Of a stretch of 64,000 nt of DNA, positions 27,777 to 34,437 are shown piece by piece. The notes beneath the pieces are model-generated. The model was given only the letters and a program-made list of their open reading frames with translations, was not told the DNA's origin and searched no databases. The stretch's first letter is position 1. Every line of letters begins with the position of its first letter. Source of the DNA: Desulfurivibrionaceae bacterium (GTDB taxonomy: Bacteria; Desulfobacterota; Desulfobulbia; Desulfobulbales; UBA5123); assembly GCA_030145325.1 (NCBI GenBank), contig JAQYVW010000006.1, positions 1 to 64,000 on the forward strand, given 5' to 3'. The position numbers and the translations under genes were made by a program.

Positions 27777-29285
27777 GTGGACGAATTACGCAGTAGTGGG
27801 GTGCTGATGCATATCAGCTCCCTTCCTAGTGGTTATGGTATCGGTGATCTTGGTGCTGGTGCCCGTACTTTTGTAGATTTCTTGGCTGCGGCTGGGCAAT
27901 GTCACTGGCAGTTTCTCCCCATTGGTCCTTGTAGCCGGGTTTTTGATAGTTCTCCCTACATGAGTCTTTCCGCCTTTGCCGGCAATCCGTTGCTGGTTGA
28001 TCCCGAGCAGCTTGTCAAGGAAGGGCTGTTGTCTGTGGATGACTTGCGAGATCGGCCCGAAATGTCAGAGTATTCGGTTGATTTTGACAAGGTGATTCCA
28101 TATAAAACCGCGCTCTTGCGGCAGGCATATGTGAATTTTAAGCAGCAGGATCAGGGTGGTTTCAGCGGCTTTTGCCAAGATGAAGCATCCTGGCTTGATG
28201 ATTACGCCTTATTTATGGCGATTAGGAATGAGCAGCAGCAGGAGGCATGGTGTTGTTGGCCTAGCAACCTCGCTGCCCGTGAGGAACAGGCTTTGGCTAG
28301 CAGTCGGCAGCGGTTGGCCGATGAGATAGGTTATCATCAATTCGTTCAATACTGTTTTTCCCGGCAGTGGTTAGCGTTGCGCGAATATGCCACCCCACGA
28401 GGGATTTCCTTGGTAGGTGATATCCCGATCTACGTTAGCCTCGATAGTGCCGATGTCTGGGCGCATCCCCATTGTTTCAGGCTTGATAGTTCCTTTCAGC
28501 CGACCCATGTGGCTGGGGTGCCGCCTGATTATTTCAGTGCTACCGGTCAGCGCTGGGGTAATCCCCTCTATGCGTGGGAGGGTGGTAACGGCCAAGTGAA
28601 CCATAGGTTATATGATTGGTGGCGGCAGCGGTTTCGGCATATCTTTGCCACCGTGGATATCGTGCGAATTGATCATTTCCGAGGCTTTGAGGCGTTTTGG
28701 GAAATTCCTGCCGATGAGGAGACAGCGATCAATGGTCGGTGGGTCAAGGGACCGGGTAAGCCGTTTTTCGATGCCATGATGACGTCGATTGGTGAGTTGT
28801 CCATAATTGCTGAGGATCTCGGAGTTATCACTCCCGAGGTAGAAAAGCTTCGCGACGAACTAGGATTTCCCGGCATGAAGGTGTTGCAATTCGCTTTTGA
28901 TTCTGATGCCGATAATTTGTATCTGCCGCATAATTATCGGGACAGCAACTGTGTTGTCTATACCGGTACCCATGACAATGATACCACTTTGGGCTGGTTT
29001 TTTAGTCCGGAGGTGGCGGCAGAAGCCAAGGTGCGAGCCTGTCGGTACGCCCATGGCAGCGGTGGCGAGGTGCCTTGGGATTTCTTGCGCATGGCTTTGG
29101 GCTCGGTGGCGCAAACGGCAATTATCCCCATGCAGGATGTACTTGGTTTCGGCACTGATTGCCGGATGAACACGCCCAGTACCTGTGAGGGCAACTGGCG
29201 TTGGCGTTGTGCCGAACGTTTTCTGACCGATGCTCTTGCCGCGCGACTGCGGGATGAAACCTGCTTTTATGGCCGGTGTCGTTAA
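27777..29285 (+). CDS. malQ: 4-alpha-glucanotransferase (amylomaltase)
   Basis: MalQ (GH77) moves alpha-1,4-glucan segments between oligosaccharides or glycogen. The 502-aa product matches the usual length. It has the N-terminal GVLMHISSLPS and GIGDLG motifs, the nucleophile region VRIDHFRGFEAFWEIP, the acid/base Glu in IAEDLGVITPEV, and the third carboxylate in YTGTHDNDTT. The start is GTG at 27777 with AGGGGAAAATT before it. It stands alone; a flavoprotein gene follows after 27 bases and may be co-transcribed. Confidence 0.95.
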   Translation: MDELRSSGVLMHISSLPSGYGIGDLGAGARTFVDFLAAAGQCHWQFLPIGPCSRVFDSSPYMSLSAFAGNPLLVDPEQLVKEGLLSVDDLRDRPEMSEYSVDFDKVIPYKTALLRQAYVNFKQQDQGGFSGFCQDEASWLDDYALFMAIRNEQQQEAWCCWPSNLAAREEQALASSRQRLADEIGYHQFVQYCFSRQWLALREYATPRGISLVGDIPIYVSLDSADVWAHPHCFRLDSSFQPTHVAGVPPDYFSATGQRWGNPLYAWEGGNGQVNHRLYDWWRQRFRHIFATVDIVRIDHFRGFEAFWEIPADEETAINGRWVKGPGKPFFDAMMTSIGELSIIAEDLGVITPEVEKLRDELGFPGMKVLQFAFDSDADNLYLPHNYRDSNCVVYTGTHDNDTTLGWFFSPEVAAEAKVRACRYAHGSGGEVPWDFLRMALGSVAQTAIIPMQDVLGFGTDCRMNTPSTCEGNWRWRCAERFLTDALAARLRDETCFYGRCR

Positions 29286-29312
29286 TCATTTAATGAAGAA
29301 AGAGGGTGTTCC

Positions 29313-29885
29313 ATGAAGATACTGGCGCTGCTGGGTAGCCCGAGGAAGGGGGGGAATACGGAAGTTCTGCTGAACAGCGTCCTGCAAGGGGTAAAGGCGG
29401 CAGGCGGTGAGGTGGAGTTGGTTAATCTCTGTGAACTCAATATTCTGCCCTGTATTAACTGTGGTGGCTGTGATGAAACCGGTAGCTGTGTTCTCGAAGA
29501 TGAGATGACCCCGTTGTACAATAAGCTTATTGCCGCTGATCGGGTAATTTTGGCGGCGCCGATCTATTTTTATGGCGTGCCAGCCCAAGCCAAGGCTTTT
29601 ATTGATCGCGTGCAGGCCCTCTGGAATTACAAGCGACTGTTGCAACTAGAAGGAGACTGGCAAGATGATCCCCAGCGCAAGGGGTTCCTGGTCTCGGTGG
29701 CTGCTACCCACGGGAAAAGGGTGTTCGAGGGCGCGATTCTAACCATGAAGTATGCCTGTGATGGGATCGGCATTGCCTATGGTGGTGAGTTTGTGGTGCG
29801 TGGGATTGAAGGTCTCGGCGAGATGGTGAAAGCTGACGAAGAAATGGAGAAGGCAGTGGCGGCGGGGAAGGGTTTCATGGCCTGA
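29313..29885 (+). CDS. Iron-sulfur flavoprotein / NAD(P)H-dependent FMN reductase family
   Basis: A 190-aa flavodoxin-fold protein. The N-terminal phosphate loop GSPRKGGNT binds FMN, and a compact cysteine motif (Cys47, Cys50, Cys53, Cys59) fits the [4Fe-4S] site of Isf-type iron-sulfur flavoproteins of anaerobes, which pass electrons or reduce oxygen and quinone-like compounds. The central API-YFYGVPAQAKAFIDR segment is the usual FMN isoalloxazine contact. A good ribosome site (AGAGGGTGTTCC) precedes the ATG. The substrate cannot be told. It is the last core gene before the tRNA-borne island. Confidence 0.88.
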   Translation: MKILALLGSPRKGGNTEVLLNSVLQGVKAAGGEVELVNLCELNILPCINCGGCDETGSCVLEDEMTPLYNKLIAADRVILAAPIYFYGVPAQAKAFIDRVQALWNYKRLLQLEGDWQDDPQRKGFLVSVAATHGKRVFEGAILTMKYACDGIGIAYGGEFVVRGIEGLGEMVKADEEMEKAVAAGKGFMA

Positions 29886-29900
29886 TGGGTAAATATAGAC

Positions 29901-29929
29901 TTGACAACCCAGCCCGCATCATATAAATA
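29901..29929 (+). promoter_or_regulatory. Sigma-70 promoter of the tRNA-Glu gene
   Basis: A perfect TTGACA -35 (29901-29906) is followed by a TATAAA/TAAATA -10 region at 29922-29929 and a GC-rich GCCC discriminator, just upstream of the tRNA at 29946. This is the usual layout of a stringently controlled stable-RNA promoter. Confidence 0.8.
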
Positions 29930-29945
29930 AGCCCTACAATTTCGT

Positions 29946-30021
29946 GGCCCCATCGTCTAGTGGCCTAGGACTCCGGCCTCTCACGCCGGCAACGGGGGTT
30001 CGAGTCCCCCTGGGGTCACCA
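29946..30021 (+). tRNA. tRNA-Glu (anticodon CTC)
   Basis: A 76-nt cloverleaf: acceptor stem 29946-29952 pairs with 30011-30017 (one G-T pair), followed by the anticodon stem CCGGC/GCCGG with a CTCTCAC loop giving anticodon CTC, a T-arm GGGGG-TTCGAGT-CCCCC, and an encoded ACCA end. The 3' part of the gene lies within the 81-bp repeat that marks the integration site of the island. Confidence 0.95.
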
Positions 30022-30057
30022 CGAAATACATTCAAGGGAATCAGTCATTTATGGCTG
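29977..30057. repeat. attL: left 81-bp direct repeat of the island
   Basis: These 81 bases run from the tRNA-Glu anticodon loop through CCA and into the tRNA terminator, and recur without a mismatch at 52832-52912. The next base differs (G here, A at the right copy), then identity resumes for a few bases. This is the classic footprint of integrase-mediated insertion into a tRNA 3' end. The integrase frame ends inside this repeat. Confidence 0.95.
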
Positions 30058-30070
30058 GTTCCCTTTTTTT
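30034..30070 (+). terminator. tRNA-Glu terminator (within attL)
   Basis: An 11-bp stem (30034-30044 with 30055-30065, one T-G pair) is followed by a T run to 30070. In the right repeat copy (52889 onward) the same stem is perfectly paired, because the base that differs between the copies falls in the stem. Confidence 0.85.
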
Positions 30071-31107
30071 GTTTGGTGCTGGTTTTACCCTTCGGTGGTT
30101 CTGAGTCTTGGGCAGAACATGCAAGGCTGGTCGCAATGACTCGATCCGGCGAATATACCTTTCGGTTGTGGAAAGGTTTTTGTGTCGCAGAATCGTTTGA
30201 ATGTCGATCATTGCTACCCCACCCTTGGCAAGGATGCTGGCCGTTAAGTGCCGGACACCGTGGACGCCGAAGTATTTAACCCCGGCCCGTTTGCACAAGC
30301 TTTGCATCCAGTGGAGACGGTACAGATACGGCTGCTTGGTTTCCGGGTTAACGAAAACCCATTGACTGTCTTGTTCTTCCTGCTTGAGAAAGAGCAGGGC
30401 GTCATAAAGGTCATCGGTCATCGGCAACCACGCCTCTTCCCATGAGCCATCCTTGGTCTTCCTCGTGTGCAGCCGTGCCCTTGTGCCAGCGAAATCCACG
30501 TCTTCCCACTTGAGCCGGAACAGTTCTGACCGCCGCGCCGCCAGGTGCAAGTAAGTCAGCAGCATCACCCGGTCTTGATCGTTCAGGCAAGCGTCATAGG
30601 CCGCCCAGAAATCCTTTTCCGGGGGGACATACCGCCGATGGCGCGTTTCCGGGAACTTTTCGACCAGGCAAGGGTTGGGTTTGTTCTGGGGAAGCCGTTA
30701 ATATACTTAACGCCCCAAGTCCAACCCGCTGCAAGGTTCTTGCGATCCTTATTGGCACCGTTTCCCGACCTTTCGTCGTTCTGGCGTTGCAAATGCGCCA
30801 AAATGTCACCGGGGGTCAGACTGTCAATGTCCTTGCCCTGGTTAAAGGTCTTGAAAAAACGCTTGAAGACCGTGACCTTTTCGTCATAGGTCTTTGCCGC
30901 AAATCTTGACTTTGCGTAGTCGAGATAGCGAATGGCCCATTCACCCAAAGAGACCGTGACTGTCAACGAGACAACCTTCTTCCTCTGTTCTGCCTCCCAT
31001 GCTACAGCTTCTTTCTTGGTGGCAAAGCTCTTTCTCGTAGCTCTGCCGTTGAGCATTACTTGTCCCGTCCATTTTTTGGACGAGTTGTCTTTGCGCTTGT
31101 ATGGCAC
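30041..31107 (-). pseudogene. Tyrosine site-specific integrase, split by a frameshift
   Basis: Phage-type integrase in two frames. The N-terminal part (arm-binding and core-binding domains, start GTG at 31107 with AAAGGAGG 6 bases upstream) runs to a stop at 30583. The catalytic part continues in the -1 frame from about 30676 to the stop at 30041, with the catalytic Arg in AARRSELFRLKW, the HGVRH box and the nucleophile Tyr in STTERYIRR. One base appears lost near 30675-30682; inserting one A in the coding strand restores NPNPCLVEKF. The site also reads A-AAC-CCA, a -1 slippery pattern, so programmed frameshifting is possible. The stop lies inside attL. It presumably inserted the island at tRNA-Glu; whether it is still active is uncertain. 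Confidence 0.85.
30676..30682 (-). other. Candidate -1 frameshift heptamer in the integrase
   Basis: On the coding (minus) strand the bases read A-AAC-CCA in the zero frame, matching the X-XXY-YYZ form of -1 slippery sites. A -1 slip here joins the two integrase halves in frame exactly where alignment to the family requires it. No test of a downstream stimulatory structure was possible by eye. Confidence 0.4.
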
Positions 31108-31267
31108 GTTCAACCTCCTTTTCAAAGAAGAGGATTTTGCGTGGCCCCAAGCGCACACCGCCTAACTCAGCATAGTACTTGCGCACGAAACGCACGTCAA
31201 CATGGAGTAATGCGGCCATATCTTTTGGCGTAAAGGCTTGACCAAGTGTTTTACTGATAGGTTCCAT
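30941..31267 (-). CDS. Small HTH (excisionase/AlpA-like) protein
   Basis: The first 56 residues look like a MerR/excisionase-type winged helix (TPKDMAALLHVDVRFVRKYY, then GVRLGPRKILFF). The rest of the 108-aa frame overlaps the integrase start by 167 bases in another frame and probably carries little function. The position directly before the integrase and the fold fit a directionality factor or regulator of integrase. The overlap could also mean a lost stop codon. No good Shine-Dalgarno precedes the ATG at 31267. Confidence 0.6.
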   Translation of the reverse strand: MEPISKTLGQAFTPKDMAALLHVDVRFVRKYYAELGGVRLGPRKILFFEKEVERAIQAQRQLVQKMDGTSNAQRQSYEKELCHQERSCSMGGRTEEEGCLVDSHGLFG

Positions 31268-31300
31268 ATCGGGGCCGTGGGATTTGTATATTTATTGCTT

Positions 31301-32350
31301 TTACGGTTTTGGGTACTTAATTGGCGTCGGTTTGTGGCTAGGCTTCTCGGTCATTGGTTTGGAAGCCGTGTGCTTTACAGGGCTAGAGGCAGTAACTTTC
31401 ACAAGTTTCACGCCACCTCTGCTTTGATTCCGTGTGCCGTAAAATTGCTGAGTCCGGTCAACTGAATGCCCTAGTGCTTGTGCGATTTCTTCCGGGGTGA
31501 GATATTCCTTCAAGTCAGCTCCGAATTGGTGCCGGTAGCTGTAAGGAGAAACAATATATTTGCGACGTGGCCAGGTGTGTTTAGAGTGGCGGCGCACAGC
31601 TTCTGAGAGGTTCTTTCCGCTGGAAATTTTGACTTCGATTTTGTTTTCAACGCAATGGGATAGTTCAGAGAGCAGGAATTTGGCTTCCGGCGTAGTTGGT
31701 TCAATGATTAGAACCCTTTCTTGTTGACCATGCGTACCTTTATATGTCTTGGAGCCTAGTATTTCTAAGATCAGGTTGCCTTCATTATCTTTGTATACAT
31801 GAACGCCTTTCTCCAGTTCAGATGGGCGGCATCCAGAGCAGGACAAAACAGCAATTGCTAAGCGATACGTTGATTTTTTTGGTAAGGCTTCCCAAATTTG
31901 TTTTTGCCAGTCGGCAGGCAAACTTCCTAGTCCTTTCCTTTTTCCGTTGGATTTTGGCGATTTACCTTCTTTTGTCCATCTGCATTTCTCTCCATTTTTG
32001 AGTCGTACTTTTGCTGGATCATATGGGTAGCGTTCGAGGATGTTAAGGTGGTATTGGAGTGTTGACATATCTTGAATCCAATCTGTCTCTTTTGCTTTTT
32101 GTAATTTATTGATGTGGCGTAAGTATTCGATGATGGCGACACGGGTAGACTGAATCAGGGCGGCTCGATAAAAATAATAAGTTCTTTTTGTGTTCGCAAT
32201 TTCCTCCGGCCATAGATTCCTTTCACTCATTCTTTTCACAGCTTGGCTATACTTTTCCTGAGTTGACTCGCTGGGAAATTTGCAGCCTTTTATTTGATTC
32301 CTCGCTTTTACTATCATGTCAAATGCTGCTAGTAATTTCTTGTCTACCAT
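31301..32350 (-). CDS. Second tyrosine recombinase/integrase
   Basis: A 349-aa phage-integrase-like protein, unlike the first one in sequence. It has the catalytic Arg in SGCRPSELEKG, Tyr-Arg-His in SYRHQFGADL, His in LGHSVD, and the nucleophile Tyr in RTQQFYGTR, so all key residues appear present. A lysine/proline-rich tail follows. The start at 32350 has AGGAGG 7 bases upstream; the frame is open to 32401. It could be the active recombinase of this element or belong to a nested one. It lies on the same strand as, and 34 bases upstream of, the HTH gene. Confidence 0.88.
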   Translation of the reverse strand: MVDKKLLAAFDMIVKARNQIKGCKFPSESTQEKYSQAVKRMSERNLWPEEIANTKRTYYFYRAALIQSTRVAIIEYLRHINKLQKAKETDWIQDMSTLQYHLNILERYPYDPAKVRLKNGEKCRWTKEGKSPKSNGKRKGLGSLPADWQKQIWEALPKKSTYRLAIAVLSCSGCRPSELEKGVHVYKDNEGNLILEILGSKTYKGTHGQQERVLIIEPTTPEAKFLLSELSHCVENKIEVKISSGKNLSEAVRRHSKHTWPRRKYIVSPYSYRHQFGADLKEYLTPEEIAQALGHSVDRTQQFYGTRNQSRGGVKLVKVTASSPVKHTASKPMTEKPSHKPTPIKYPKP

Positions 32351-32602
32351 GATGCACCTCCTGTCTGGAGTGTGAGGCATTTTTTTTGGGATGTACAGCA
32401 TTTTTTATCGTGTAATATCAGCTATTTCTATGCAATGTATCGTTTATAGAAATTTTGGGATAGGTTTGGCTTAGGGCGTTGATATTAGGATTAGGCTACG
32501 CCTATGGAGGGTGTTTTTGATTGTTAGGGTGTGGGTGCTATAATTTGGCTGAAAAAAAATTTGCCACGGTAATTTTTTTTGACTGAAAACAGTTTGGATT
32601 TG

Positions 32603-32658
32603 AGAAAAAAATAAAAAAAGGCCAGCTTCCCCTCAAAATATAGAGGTCAGCTGGCCTT
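32603..32658 (-). terminator. Terminator after the 162-aa gene
   Basis: A 10-bp perfect stem (32618-32627 with 32649-32658, 21-base loop with some inner pairing) is followed on the minus strand by a long T-rich run (A-rich 32604-32619). It lies 24 bases past the stop at 32683. Confidence 0.85.
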
Positions 32659-32682
32659 GGGAAATCAATAGCGCATCAACGT

Positions 32683-33171
32683 TTATTCGCGAACGGTACC
32701 CGAGATAAAATCGAAATAACCTTGTAACTTTTCTCTGCAATCATAGGTAACTTTGGTGTGGCATACTGTTTCTCGGCTATCCTCTAGAATGTTGCTGATA
32801 TCGGCAGGGTCATAGTTAAGGAGACCGCTTTTTCGGCCGGTAAACTCACCCATAATGTTCATTGTATAGTTTATGAAACACCGGATGAAATCCTCAGAGT
32901 CATCCTCTTCGTCATCTGTGACCCCATCCTGTTCCATTTCTACCTTATAGCTCTGTACGTTGGTGACTAAATTGCATAATTTTGGTGCGCAAACGGTGAG
33001 TTGTCTCACTCGTTTGATATTGCTCAAGGGATGTTGTAGAAGCGGAATGAGTCGATAAAATTCGTTCGCAAGTTTATCCAGCAAGTCGTCCGGGATGTTG
33101 CAGGGGAGAAAGTCTAGATCTGTGTTGTCGCAGCCGTCGTCCGTCTTTTGCATGATGTGGTCTGTTTCCAT
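32683..33171 (-). CDS. Unknown acidic 162-aa island protein
   Basis: I do not recognise this family. The product is acidic, cysteine-containing (C14, C25 and further ones), predicted soluble and largely helical, with an acidic patch DDEEDDSEDF in the middle. An AAGGAGG site stands 8 bases before the ATG. It is divergent from the CI-like repressor, with operator-like repeats between them, so it is probably repressed in the resident state and could be an excision, replication or anti-repressor function. It has its own terminator. Confidence 0.75.
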   Translation of the reverse strand: METDHIMQKTDDGCDNTDLDFLPCNIPDDLLDKLANEFYRLIPLLQHPLSNIKRVRQLTVCAPKLCNLVTNVQSYKVEMEQDGVTDDEEDDSEDFIRCFINYTMNIMGEFTGRKSGLLNYDPADISNILEDSRETVCHTKVTYDCREKLQGYFDFISGTVRE

Positions 33172-33188
33172 TGTATTTCCTCCTTGTT

Positions 33189-33295
33189 GTTCGTTTTTTG
33201 ATCGTTACCGTCGTAATTGCTAACTTGGCTTGACTTTATGTTCGTTTTTTGAATAATATTGAACTTCTGCTGCTATGTTAATTCAATAAACGAAC
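33189..33295. promoter_or_regulatory. Three operator-like repeats between repressor and unknown gene
   Basis: The 13-mer GTTCGTTTTTTGA occurs at 33189-33201 and again at 33240-33252 in the same orientation; a third copy with one change is inverted at 33283-33295. They lie exactly in the divergent promoter region of the CI-like repressor. The first covers the leader of the 162-aa gene and the third lies just before the repressor ATG, as expected for a lambda-like operator set controlling both directions. Confidence 0.75.
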
Positions 33296-33303
33296 CGGTG
33301 TCA

Positions 33304-33930
33304 ATGGGAAATATTCAAAAAATGAACGATTTTATTCGTGAGATAAGGAATGGAATTGCCCTGAAGGGGATGTCTCAGGCTCAATTTGCTGATGCTATAG
33401 GCTTTTCGAAGGGGTTGGTGAGTGATGTTCTTAACGAAAAAGTTAAGCCATCTAAAAGGTTTGTTCGTTTGTCGAATTCGTTTTTTGAATCACTAGGGGA
33501 GGGTGGGGCTCCAAGTCAAGGAGCTAGCAGTGCTTCTGAGGTACCCGTTTTGTCGTGGAGTCAGTCATTGAAATTGGCTGAAGGTTATGAATTTTCGGAT
33601 TTGGGTGATGTTTCAGAATTGATTCGGGTGCCTTCTGAGTGCAGCAGGGGTGCCTTCGCTCTTCGAGTCGAAGATGATACAATGTTTCCTGAATTTTCTG
33701 ACGGGGAGATTATCGTTGTCGAACCTTACGTAACGACCTGTACTGGTTGTTTCGTTGTAGCGAGGGTTGGTTGGGATAGTGCAACTACTTTTAAGCAGTT
33801 GATTTTAGATGGCGGGAGAACCTTTCTTAAACCGTATAATGAACGATATCCCATATTGGATGTGTCAGATACTTCATGTCAAATTATTGGGGTGGTTATT
33901 GCGAAGATGAAGCGTTATAATTTGAAATGA
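33304..33930 (+). CDS. CI-like repressor: XRE HTH plus S24/LexA-like domain
   Basis: About 208 aa. The N-terminal XRE-type helix-turn-helix (MSQAQFADAIGFSKGLVSDVL) is followed by a linker and a C-terminal S24-like fold (ALRVEDDTMFPEFSDGEIIVVEP, usually S-M-x-P in active autoproteases). Here the Ser of the dyad is replaced (DDTMFPEF has Thr), while Lys in TFKQLIL is kept. Self-cleavage may thus be weakened, or Thr may serve. Upstream TTG or GTG starts in the same frame are possible but would overlap the third operator; ATG 33304 is preferred. It probably keeps the island quiet. Confidence 0.85.
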   Translation: MGNIQKMNDFIREIRNGIALKGMSQAQFADAIGFSKGLVSDVLNEKVKPSKRFVRLSNSFFESLGEGGAPSQGASSASEVPVLSWSQSLKLAEGYEFSDLGDVSELIRVPSECSRGAFALRVEDDTMFPEFSDGEIIVVEPYVTTCTGCFVVARVGWDSATTFKQLILDGGRTFLKPYNERYPILDVSDTSCQIIGVVIAKMKRYNLK

Positions 33931-34437
33931 AGTCCTGGTATTGTCGTCAAAAATTTTAGGGAGGTATGTTGACTCACAGCATTCAACATTGGAGGATGTC
34001 AACTATCAAACTCGAACTTTTTTACTTGTGTCTAATTCGATAATTCCACAATGATACGCCCTTAGCGTCACGATCTGTTTGTAAACAAATAATTTAATAA
34101 AGTGTCCATGGAATTACCACCCAAATTTTTTTCACCCATTCTGCGGATGGAACCATAGCACCCCCCCCCCCCCCCAGGCAAACAATATACAACCTCTGGT
34201 TTATGTGAAGAATTGGCAGTAATACAATCAGGTTGTCAGGTATAATAAAAAGAGGTAATCAGATGGCAAGATGGTATCGTTATTACCGATAAAGTTCTGC
34301 TTTTCTCCCTACTTCTAATCGGTAACTTGCATCGAGCCACGATAGGAACTTAAGAACAAGGCAACATGAACTACAGCTTTATTAAAAATATTTTTGACTA
34401 GTATAAAATATTTAAATTTTGATTGTCGTGAAATGAT
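33931..34437. other. Intergenic region with C15 homopolymer upstream of the Roco gene
   Basis: 507 AT-rich bases without a believable gene. A run of 15 C (34161-34175) is the outstanding element, 262 bases before the Roco start. A GTTGAC/GTCAAC inverted pair occurs near 33968 and 34000, the same core found in the repeats at 38392 and 52104. A TTGACT at 34394 could be a -35 box. No terminator-grade hairpin is evident after the repressor. Confidence 0.55.

Noticed and set aside
33966-34043. 25-codon small frame after the repressor
   Set aside because: The GGAGG is too close to the ATG and the composition is random; no homology is suspected.
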